From NCBI GenBank assembly GCA_027574665.1, contig CM050664.1, positions 20,142,774-20,206,773 on the forward strand: 64,000 nucleotides of DNA. The letters run 5' to 3'. Source of the stretch: Rhynochetos jubatus. Lineage: Eukaryota; Chordata; Aves; Eurypygiformes; Rhynochetidae. Below the pieces are notes generated by a model. The model was given only the letters and a program-made list of their open reading frames with translations, had not been told where the DNA came from and searched no databases. Positions 52,171 through 62,060 of this stretch are shown in pieces. A program made the translations under genes and the position numbers. The number at the start of each line of letters is the position of its first letter. Position 1 is the first letter of the stretch.

Positions 52171-54394
52171 CATTTCATTGTAGATCAGCTTTTTTTGCTG
52201 CCTCTTTATAACCAGATTCGTGTTTTTCAATCTGATTTGAGAACTGGATATTTCCCTAAAATTGCCTTCCTAAAACCACTGCAGTGTTCATGCTGCTGCT
52301 CAGCTGAGTGCCACACTACTCATCCATCCCGGGTTTGCTAGCCTCACATCAGGTGTGAGGGTAAAGCCTGTCAAACGGAAAGGAGATTTGCTGTTGTCTC
52401 GCCAAATCAACTCAGAAATGACGAAATGGACTTTTGATAGATGGAGGCTTCCCGCACCAGTGGGTCATCTCCTTTCCCTTCCCAGCCTGTTGGTTCTGTA
52501 CGTGTTCTGGTAAAGCTTCACTTTTACTTGTAAGCACTGTAGGTCAGTACTCTTATCCCACATTTAATTGCCATCCCACTGTAGATAAACCCAAGAATTT
52601 ACATTTTCACTAAGGAACATCACCCTTTTCCTTGAGCCTTGTCCATTTTATTTCTTGCTTTACGTTTAATAACTTAAACAAGAATTAAATTAGCTGCATC
52701 AGCACGCTACCCAGGGCAGGTGTTTCTATACTAAAGTTCTCTTCTTCCATATTATCATGGTTATCACCTGTAAAGTAAAATGTGGCAGAATTTTTATCCT
52801 GGCCAGGTATTTCTCTTAAGTCTCAAAAGTTACAGTTCTTCAGTTTGGAGGTCTGATGTAAGCACTCAGAAGGAAAGTCTTTCATTAATAATGCAAATGT
52901 TCTGTGAAGTGTGCGGGTCTCTTGTTTACGTATTGGTTGCAATTTTCCCAAACTCTGATTTTTCCATGTTGCCTTCCAGTTAACAGTCAGTTCCCAACTA
53001 CATCACACACAGGGCTCTCCCAGCTGATTTCTTTCATGTATCCTTTCTGTCTTCATTACCTCTCCTGATAACCGTCAGTGCAGCTAGTCACTGACATTTA
53101 AGTTAATCCTAAATATTATGGTTTCATCAGACTGAACACATGATTTTGCTCCTTTACTATTCCTGACCTGCTGCCCTTAAATAAAGGTCTCCTGTTCTTT
53201 GCAGAGGGTTAACAAACACTTTTACTCGAGGCAAGGGACATTCATTATTTTCATTTTAGGTGTCTTTATTTCTTCTGTTTGGACACTCAATTTATGCCAT
53301 TCATTTTGTGACAGCTACGTTCTTGGACTTCAAATCTTCTTTACCTCCCACCCTGCTAAGCAATTCTTCTGATTCTTACATCCATCCTTTTTAATCTGCT
53401 GGAGGGTGAAATATAATTTGTTCCAATGAGCAGTCTATAGATTTCAGAGCCCACATGGGCCAAGCTGTCTTTTGAAGATGAAAGCCCAAAAATACCCAGA
53501 GCACCTCAGGGCAATGAAAATACAGGTGATGCTTTTTTAATATCAAGCTGACTTCCCTCAGGGATTAATGATGGAGAAAAAAAGTCTTGACATGAATGCC
53601 CCCTGCTACAGAACCAGACTGAAAGGAAGCGTAAGATCAGGGATCACAGCCGTTGCTTGGATGGCAAGCTTGAGCCAAACTATTTCTTCCTGACTATAAA
53701 GGGAGATGAAAAAGGCAAATGAAAATTAGAAAAACTAACACATCTTCTGCTTCCCTCCCTCAGGGGCGGAAAGAAAAATAATACAACAACCAAGAAAGCG
53801 CTTTCCATCAATAGTATTTTGGTATGAGTGAAGCTGCCTCTCAGCTGTATGTCAGTAGAGATTTAACTAACGTGCCATAAGAAAGATCCTGGGACCACAA
53901 AACAGGGAGTGAACTCCACAGGCAACCTCCTGGCCCGTCCTGGTGATAGAGACACTGGATCACGAGCCTTGATAAAGAAAACTTCCAGTGATGATAAAAT
54001 TGCCAGAAAAGTGCACATACACACACATAGATTGCAGTAACATAGTGTGCTTAGGCACCAAAAAAACCAAGAAACATTCTTTCAGCAAATAAACACAAAC
54101 CCCCCAAATCTGTAGGACAACTAAGCCATCTGAGCCCTACCAGTGTGGTGACTGTTACGTACCACCCCTCAGAAGACGGGGCAGGCACAGTTCCCTTTCA
54201 ACAGGAGCGCACCCAAACTGTGAAGAAAGAAAAATAAATAACTGAAGGGTGAGAGGGAGAGAAAAATCCAAGTTTCACTGTTACAATTACACAGCACAAT
54301 GATAAGGGTAATATTTCTTAAATCAGAAAATAAATTCTAGGTTCAAGTTCCCTGAAGGATATAAAATATTAGAGGATTTTTTATGGTTGTAATC

Positions 54395-54625
54395 ACAAAC
54401 TCATTTCTCCAGCCACTACTGGCCGTGTCTAATTAGGGCAAAGTATGTTAATGATACAGCGGCACAGCCCAGAGACGTCTTCAGTTGCAATATTAATTGC
54501 ATTTAGGGAAAGAAGCATGAATTGTGCTTATACAAGCTAATTAGTATGGGTTTGCTAATTAATACTGGAAAGTCAAACTGCCTTTGTCTTGTCAACTGCA
54601 ATTAGCTGAAGATGTTTAAATTTCT
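54395..54625. promoter_or_regulatory. Candidate intronic enhancer: homeodomain-motif cluster
   Basis: About 200 bp contain TCTAATTAGG, GTTAATGA, ATTAATTGC, GCTAATTAGT, GCTAATTAAT and CAATTAGC, plus a SOX/TCF-like CCTTTGTC. This density of ATTA cores with intact flanks is typical of conserved developmental enhancers. No cross-species alignment is available here, so function is inferred from motif density alone. Confidence 0.3.
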
Positions 54626-56102
54626 TTCCCTTTTTTTTTGTTCTTCCAGTAGTAAAGTCGCTTTAGCTGACAAGGAATGAAATCGTGCACTAGAGCAATC
54701 AATGGCAGTTAGTCCATCCCACTTCCCTCTAGCAAGACCCCGTGCACTGGCCCAGCGCAGTATTCCCTACAGCACACACCACCCTCCATCTCCTATTGTC
54801 CCCAGGGACACAATTCCCCAAACCAGGGCCCTCTCCTCCCAAGGACACAGACACTATCTTATTGAGGCCACGATCCTATCAGATCTATCCCACCAGTATT
54901 TTACTTTTAAACATTGCTATGTATTATTTACCAGGGCATCCAAGGTGCTCCCCGTCGCACACAAGAAACCCCATCAAACTCATCAGTGAGATCCAATCAG
55001 CTAGTTCAGCAGCCCAGAGCACACCGCTTCATTTCCAGTGCGCTGGGGAGGGTGGCAAAGCCATTAGCACCCTTCAGGGCGGCAGTGGAGATGTCACCGC
55101 TACAGAGGTTTATCCCCGAGCCCCATCAGACTGTATGATAGCACCTGACAGGTGTTTATTCCGTTTCACTGAGGGCCATAAGCCTGTTTGCAGAAGGGCT
55201 GATGAAAAGCAATATCCACATCTGTCAGCACCCAGAGCAGGACGAGCCCTTCTGCATCCCTCCAGCCGTGGAGGCTTAACATCAAACTAACAAGCAGCGG
55301 ATCACTGGTGAAAAAGGGGGAGAGGGATAAAAAGGAAGGCAAGATGCCAGGAATCCAAATTGGCAAACAATTGCTGAAGTGTCGACTTTAAAGGAGTCTG
55401 AAAATAAGGCCATCCAGGTGAGAGACTGATCAGGAGAGAGGGGCGGAAAAAACCACGTAAGGAAGGTTTGGATGGCAGAGGGGAGAGTGGGGCTGATGGC
55501 ACAAGTGCTGGAGCCCTTGGGCAGGAAGCTAGTGGAAGAGCCCCATCCATAGGGGACAGACCTCTGCCACCCCTAATGCTGCAGATGAAAGTATCATCAC
55601 ATCTTTCCCTACCAGGCAGATTTCACCTGGGGATGGAGGAGAAGCACCTGCCACCAATGAAAAGAAGGAACTACACTGCCACAGTTCTCCTCAGAAGGAA
55701 AGAAGGAAGAAGAAACCAGTCTCTCTTCTGCTGTTGAAGCAATTTTCTTATATTTACTGAACAAAATTCAAAATGCTGAATAAAGCCCACACCTCACAAT
55801 CTGCAATCCACTGTCTAAAGCACTACAGAATACAGCCTGTTCTTGTGAGATTGATGTCAGCTTTACTGGAAGATCACAAGACCTGCAGTTTTCCACTGAG
55901 TAACCCTTGGGAATAGGCACCGAACACTGTCTGCTGCTTTATCCTCTGCTGATGGATGATGCACAACACCAATTAATGCTTTAATGCTGGAAGTTCCAGT
56001 TCCTCCAGCACTCTGCTAGCCTGCTTAATACAACAAACTTTTGAAGGCAAATAAATAACTAAAACCCCAGATTTAACAAACGAAAAAGAAAAACTTTGAA
56101 AT

Positions 56103-56128
56103 GTTTAAAAATAAATAAATACATAAAA
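56103..56128 (+). repeat. AT-rich (AAAT)n-like low complexity
   Basis: TTTAAAAATAAATAAATACA and neighbouring text form a short A-rich repeat. Confidence 0.7.
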
Positions 56129-57298
56129 ACATTTAAAACTTAACAGCAAATTTATGCTCTGATACATCCAGTGAGCACAATGCAAAATTGATTGTATAGA
56201 ATTTAAAACTATAACAAGGCAGCATGTAATGAGATCAGATGGTAAATAGGATTACTTCAGTTTTCTTTGGAAATATCAGTTCTGACCTGCATCGCCACAT
56301 AAAGCAGCTGAGCATACAAAAATGTTTGCCCACAATGTAACACTGCCCCCACCCAGAATCAGAATCAATTAACACTCTTATGACAGAAAATCTGATGTTG
56401 AAACAGCAAGAACAAATTAATAAAAAAGAAACTAGCAGATGGATGGCAACCTATTAACAGTGCAGCAGGGGCACGGCAGTTCTGCCCTTCAGGGCCCGAG
56501 CAGCGTTACGCAGGAGTCTCAAAAGACTAGTGTTAGCACTGTAGTTCATTATTTGGGTTTCAGAGCAGAGATCCGTTTAGCACCTACTTCCTAGCCAGTG
56601 ATGCATGCCCATCTTTACATTAGTAATGAAATGAATCCAGTGTAAAACACATCTACAGAATGAGTGTCTACATCTTGGACACTCCTCAGGATTTTCTAGT
56701 GAGTAGAAAAAGTTGTTGGGAATCTCCTTAGCAAAAACACTGGTTCGCGCAACGGCTTAATGCTGACACCTCATTTATTCCCGAGTATGAGGACTCGTAT
56801 ACAACAGTCATGAAACTGCACATGAACCTCCCCACTGCCTGGTTGTGGCCTCTATTATTTTTGGTCCTTGAGGGAACTGCCAATAAAATAGACAAACCCC
56901 GCAGAAAATTAACAGATATTATAAAAAACTAGTTTGTGGTAATTCCATTGCATCTCATCTGCTTGTCCTTTCCACCCTTGAGACTGAATCAAAGGCCCCC
57001 AGAGAAAGGAGTTAATTCAGTCTGAAATTAAATGCTTGCCTCTGATCTAGAACGCTAACAAAGAGAAAGCCAACTGCCAAAAAAAGGAAGAACGACCACT
57101 AGATCTCATCCAGCGCTTGTTCCAGGTGAGTACGGAGACAGAGTGCCAAGACCAGCAGTAGCGATGCAAACTTCTACAATGCTCATTTGCTATTCATTTT
57201 GGAATACTTGGAGCTGATCCACTGTTTAAACGAACTAAGCTTTGCATATTTTACTGCTCTGTAAAACAATTTAAAACACCCAAAAGATGAACACTTAC

Positions 57299-57355
57299 CA
57301 TTTCTGCTCTTTGCTTATGATTTCCCACTTCTTCCAAAACTTGAGACAGCTGAGC
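57299..57355 (-). CDS. MAD1L1: MAD1L1 internal coding exon, 19 codons, coiled coil (first of three in this window)
   Basis: Read on the minus strand, a 57-nt exon encodes AQLSQVLEEVGNHKQRAEM. This closely matches the human MAD1 coiled coil as I recall it (AQLSQALEELGGQKQRADM, about 14 of 19 identical). The acceptor is a pyrimidine tract ending TGTCTTGAAG before the first GCT codon. The donor is ATG|GTAAGTG. The exon starts and ends in phase 0, so skipping it would keep the frame. MAD1 is a long homodimeric coiled-coil protein of the spindle assembly checkpoint. It recruits MAD2 to unattached kinetochores and to nuclear pores, and templates conversion of open to closed MAD2. This segment lies N-terminal to the MAD2-binding motif. 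The next exon in the gene is at 38850-38938. The upstream exon is not visible up to 64000. An unusual neighbour is a CR1 LINE that begins about 160 bp upstream of the acceptor. Confidence 0.9.
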
Positions 57356-57516
57356 CTTCAAGACACAAAAAAGAAAATAGAACATGAAGTCTAGAGCGTA
57401 TTTTTGAGGTTTAATAAGGCTATATTCTTCCCTCCCAACCAAAAAAAGGCATCAACAGCAAAATTATTTTCATGACATTGAAAAGGAATTATAAGCATTG
57501 GCTCTTGTTATGTCCT

Positions 57517-57811
57517 AGCTGGGGGGTACTTTTTACAAGGGGAGGGAGTAACAGGACAAGGGGTAACAGGTTTTAACTAAAAGAGGGAGATTGAGATGGG
57601 ACATCAGGAAGAAATTCTTCCTGGAGAGGGTGGGGGGGCACTGGGACAGGTTGCCCAGAGAAGCTGTGGGTGCCCCATCCCTGGAAGTGTTCAAGGCCAG
57701 GCTGGATGAGGCTTGGAGCAACCTGGGCTAGTGGAAGGTGCCCATGGCAGTGGGGGTGGAACTGGAGGGACTTTAAGGTCCCTTCCAACCCAAACCATTC
57801 CATGATACTAT
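57517..57811 (+). mobile_element. CR1 LINE, 5'-truncated 3' end
   Basis: The block reads CTTTTTACAAGG, then GGTAACAGG, then GAAGAAATTCTTCCTGGAG, then CAGGTTGCCCAGAGAAGC, then CATCCCTGGAAGTGTTCAAG, and closes with AAGGTCCCTTCCAACCCAAA and CCATTCCATGATAC. These are the hallmark segments, in order, of the avian CR1 3' region including its short tail repeat. It is well preserved compared with the other LINE fragments here, so it is a relatively recent copy. There is no coding capacity: only the last 300 bp or so were inserted, which is usual for CR1. It is antisense to MAD1L1 and starts about 160 bp upstream of an exon acceptor. Confidence 0.93.
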
Positions 57812-58054
57812 CAGCATCCCATTCCATGAGACAATCCCGTCCCAAAGAGCCTGCAGCCTACATACCCAGGCAAGGTTTCTTGCAGAGAGGAAATCCCACT
57901 GGATTAGCTATCCCAGATTTCAATCCCAGGGTCCATTCAGAGAACCATGTCCCCTCTCCACTTCTTTGGAAGTTGCATAGAGTGGTCTAACCCCCTCCCA
58001 ATTCTGCCAAGCTTCACTTTGGAGAAAGAGCCTCGCTTCACAGGTCCCAAAAGG

Positions 58055-58070
58055 GGTGTGTGTGTGTGTG
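58055..58070 (+). repeat. (TG)n microsatellite, short
   Basis: About eight TG units after AAAAGGGG. Short dinucleotide repeat. Confidence 0.8.
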
Positions 58071-59489
58071 AAAGCTTCGTGGAGAACGTTCTGTTTAAGT
58101 TCTGGGGTTCAGGGTTGGGTTTGGAGGCCTTCAAAATTGTGGTGGTAGAATAGAGAGCAAATCCTCTCTGGAACATAATCCCAGTGAACTGCTGTGAGAA
58201 ACGGTCCCAATGCAAGGCTGTTTCTTTTTTACAAGGAGATTTGAAATTTAAAGAATCTCAAAGCATAGTGGAAATATCGTGTTATCCCTGTATAATGTGG
58301 GGGGAAATGGAAATCTGACTCTGAGGAGGAACCTTCAGAGTTTTGCTTCTGAAAAGGGATTTTAAATGAAATGGGTATTTCAGAGGGAAGAGAAGCCACA
58401 TACACTACTGCAGTGTTATTACTTCCCACATCTTTTATTTCACGCTTTGCTAGTCTGCACCCAGCCTTTCCCTGGTTAGCAGAAAGCCCAAAAAATAGTC
58501 ACAACTGACGACAGAGAAGCTAATTTAAACCATGTAAACAAACAAACCAGGAACTAAAAGGAACTTTCCTACAAACCCATTCACGTAATTTCAAGCATTA
58601 AAACCCTCCGAAGCCCCTCTAACACTCGTGCCACACATGAAATGGGTCTTTCGAGTGCCACATCCAAACCAGACAGAAACAGCAATGAATGAAACCTTTT
58701 CATTACAATGAAAAGGAAACCATTAAGCTCTGAAGGCTAACTGCACTAAAATGTAAGCAAACAAAAAAATTACAGTCTTAAGGTTCAGCACAGCAGAAGT
58801 TCAATTTTGCAGAAAACCAACCAACCAGTTCAGACTTCCCTGGCCCCAGAGCTCAGCAGAAATGAAAAGTTACAGATTCGTGCTGTGCAGGGCCTGGGAT
58901 GATACGACATTATTTAGGGAACAGACACTCAAATAAGATGAAAAGGGGTTTAATACAAGCCTGGGACCTGGCACAGGGAAATGCAACACGTTCATTAAAC
59001 ACCGCGGGAGATGCCAGTCCCAACCAAACATGGAGCGCATGTACAAGCAAGTGAGAAGAAAAAATGAGATTATCACCAAGTTTGATGCTGAAACATCAGG
59101 AAACTATAAATTTGCAGACATCTGGGAAAGACTTTTTTCCTTACTACTATTGAATCAGGTAGAATTAGAGCAGCAGGCTGGAGCCAGAAAAGTGTCACAT
59201 GAAGAATTAGAAAGCATCCCCCCTGGAGATGTTATTTATGACAGATGCTAGCATAGCCTTTGCAAAACACCCCAAGACTGAATATTTTTGATCACACACC
59301 CCCCAACTTTTCTGTATATTTAATAGCCTTTGTCTACATGAAGATGTATATGACCTTCAGATGAGAAATCCTTGCTTATTCTACACTAGATATAAAGAGC
59401 CATGAAGAATTACATATTTGCTTACAGTAGCAACCACTCCTGAATTTGAGGGTCATTTCCCTGTTCAGCCTCCTGTTAGTACAGACTTG

Positions 59490-59680
59490 TATAGAACCAG
59501 AGAGTAATTCCGGCTGGAAGAGGCCAGTTCAATCTGCTGCTCAGAGCAGGGTCAGCTGCACCAGGATGCTCAGGGCTCTTGGTCAACTGGGTTCTGAGAA
59601 TCTCCCAAGAGGCAAACTCTAAAACCTCTGAGCAAGCTGAGCCAAGCTTTGGTCACCTTCACAATGGAAATATTTTACTT
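59490..59680 (-). mobile_element. Older CR1 LINE fragment, minus orientation
   Basis: Reads as a decayed reverse complement of the CR1 3' region: a GGCTGGAAGAGGCC segment, then CTGCTCAGAGCAGGGTCAGC, then AGGATGCTCAGGGCTC, then GAATCTCCCAAGAGGC, then GGTCACCTTCACAATGGAAA. Order and spacing follow CR1. Many substitutions and small indels make it older than the 57.5-kb copy. The boundaries are approximate. Confidence 0.82.
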
Positions 59681-59893
59681 TAGAATATCAACACAACAGC
59701 ACCATAGGAACTTGTTTCACTGGGTGGTATAACCATTTTAATGCACAAGACCTTGATAAAATTTGGGAAAACAAGGATAGAAAAGACACTGACATATTTT
59801 ACTTCAGGAAGAGGCTGCAAAAACTTTTAGACAGGAGAGAAATTATACACAGGGATGGGAGAAATTCAAAATGCAAGCAGGAAATATTCCATA

Positions 59894-59915
59894 ATTTACC
59901 TTATATAAGGTAAAT
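59894..59915. repeat. 22-bp perfect palindrome
   Basis: The half-site ATTTACCTTAT is followed directly by its exact reverse complement, with no spacer. The centre reads TTATATAA. Pairing fails immediately outside the 22 bp. Confidence 0.9.
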
Positions 59916-61889
59916 ATAGTATGTCTTGGGGAAAATAACCAAATCCAAACCTCTCAAGCCGCTGTGCCAGCAGAGACCTAGAGGCAAACCTGGACAACAA
60001 GTCCAAAGCAGCAGCATGATAACAGCAGATCAATAAGATCTGGAGAAGCAATCAGATAAGAATTAAATCACAAAGTAGGTTTTCTTCATTGCATTTATTT
60101 CTAGGAAGCTCATCTCAAAGGAAAGAGTAGCTAACTGGTGGGAATTCACAGCAACTAAACTTACAAGATTGCTGGAAGAAATGATTTATGAAGATTAAAA
60201 GATTTTTAGGCGTATGGTTTGACTACAACTCTCACAGAAGAGCAAAAGGGACATATTTAATGCATTCAGAGCTGTTACAATGATACAGCTGGAAACAGAA
60301 GGCTTTTCCAGCACAGCTGATCCTGCCCAATGCACCTGCAGCCCCGAGAGGGGACCCTCCCGGCCACCCGCTCCCAGCTCGTGCCCACGTATGCAGGCAG
60401 ACATGGAAGCACAGGACAAAGACCAAGTGAGGTCCCCTGTGCCTGCCCTTGCCTGGCTGTGAAACAGATGATCCGAATGCTTTATCACATCCAGTTTGTA
60501 AACATTAGCCCTACCCCAGACTTTTTATTAGCTTAAATCAAATATTGAACCTAGCTCAGCTGTTAGAGGACAGCTGCTTGTGAAGTGATTCACTGCCATA
60601 TTCCTCCTAGGCCACAAGAAAATACAACCTAATCACCAGCAGCATGACAGATGCACACATTTTTAATTATGAGGAAGAAATTAAGCTCTGAACTTATCCC
60701 CACATCTCAGTTAATCAGAGTGCTTTGGAGGAGCTGCCAGCTCCCACAGCCATGGAAGGAGGGAGCACAGAGGGCCCTGGGAGGGGGGCTGACAGCGTGC
60801 AGAGCCCCTGCGCCCAGCCCCGCTCCGGGCATTTCCTGGGAAAGACCTGAAAGAAACAGTGTTGTTCCTCAGAATTCACCTTGTCAGGAACGAACTGCTG
60901 GATTTCTCATTTCGATCATCCCTGGCCACTCGCAGCCAACAAAAGCATGAGCAACGCACTGGAGCCATTTAGGGCAGCTGAGAAGGAGCGGGCGTGCAAG
61001 AGTCCCTGACCCCTGCGCCAGCAGGTACGGGAGAGCTATCCACGGCCGGTGCTGGAGCAGCTTTCCAACTGGACACATTACCGTGGTATCCCGGGAATCT
61101 CTCAGTAGAGATACTTGAATTTTCAGACTCTGCATGTAAGTTAACTTAAAGCTCCAAGGAAATTCTCATTATTTAACACAAATGTTAAATTCCCAGGGAT
61201 CACTGAGCTCAAGCATTAAGAAATCTGATTTGCAAACAGATATTAAGAATCAGATATACAAATACCTGTAAAGTCCAATGTGCCCACTGAAGGCAGCACA
61301 ACCAGGTAAAAGAAAATCAAGTATCAAAGCAGGAAAAAAATCCTCTCAAGCATACAGTCAATTACTTTAAGCCTCCAAAGAAAGGGATTGTCAATTCAAA
61401 ACGTTCATCTTACATGACAACACAGTCTAATCTACTGTCAATGCTACTGTCATCCTCAAAAGAGAGTGGCAGGAAAGGGAAGATAACCTGTGCTCTGGCC
61501 TCACCGGGATACTGCAGCTCAGGGCTGAAAGAGGAGCAGGAACTGTTTGCAAGGAGAGGAACCGATTTGGCGCCCAAGGAGACATTTCTGAATTGTGTTG
61601 CTTGCTTCCCTGCATCAGTAATGCGGCTTCTACACCTTCCAAAAGTCAGCCTTCGCCGACAGTGCTGAAGGAGGCTGGTCAGGGAGGGTTTAATGAATGA
61701 AACTAAAGCAATCTGGTGGTTACAAGGCAGATGTTAACACCAATTGCATCAACAGTCCCCCACTCTTCTCCGGGGGCTGAACACAAACCAACTGCCCTGA
61801 CAGACAGGCGAGCAGCTCAGATGTGAGACTCACTTGTAGGAAAAAATTAGCTACTCAATCTCTAATGAACAGTCTTTCTCTACACAACA

Positions 61890-62060
61890 ATACCCTCCGC
61901 TCTACAAGCAATTAGCAAATCGAAGCGCTCTCTTTGTGGCCCTGCATTAATTTACTCCTCGACGTTGCACATTAAATAGCTCACAGGTACGGTACAGCAC
62001 AGTAGCAGCAGCAGCCAAAGCCATAAAATTAAAGCTTGCTTCAAAGAGTTGGGGAAGCAA
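61890..62060. promoter_or_regulatory. Candidate conserved non-coding element
   Basis: Contains CAATTAGCAAATC, CTCTTTGTGGCC, TGCATTAATTTACTC, CACATTAAATAGC and AAAATTAAAGC in close order with a short CAG run. The motif mix resembles conserved non-coding elements. Conservation itself is untested. Confidence 0.22.

Larger units (their letters stand above)
38939..57298 (-). other. MAD1L1: MAD1L1 intron between the first and second exons in this window, 18,360 bp
   Basis: Bounded by the ATG|GTAAGTG donor of the 57299-57355 exon and the CTTCCACAG acceptor of the 38850-38938 exon. It holds a 73-bp direct duplication (39.5 and 43.5 kb), a C-rich block at about 45.9-46.4 kb, an old LINE at 51.7-52.2 kb and a homeodomain-motif-rich block at 54.4-54.6 kb. 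The protein sequence is contiguous across this intron when compared with human MAD1, so no further coding exon is expected inside it. Confidence 0.88.

Noticed and set aside
52180-53480. Continuation of the ancient LINE to the right of 52170
   Set aside because: The 3' end of the LINE is reached near 52165; the following text has no CR1/L3 segment that I recognise.
54742-55290. Longest ORF in the window, 182 codons, plus strand
   Set aside because: No recognisable domain, no codon or splice support, several overlapping frames also open, and it lies inside a MAD1L1 intron. Length is plausible by chance in 64 kb.
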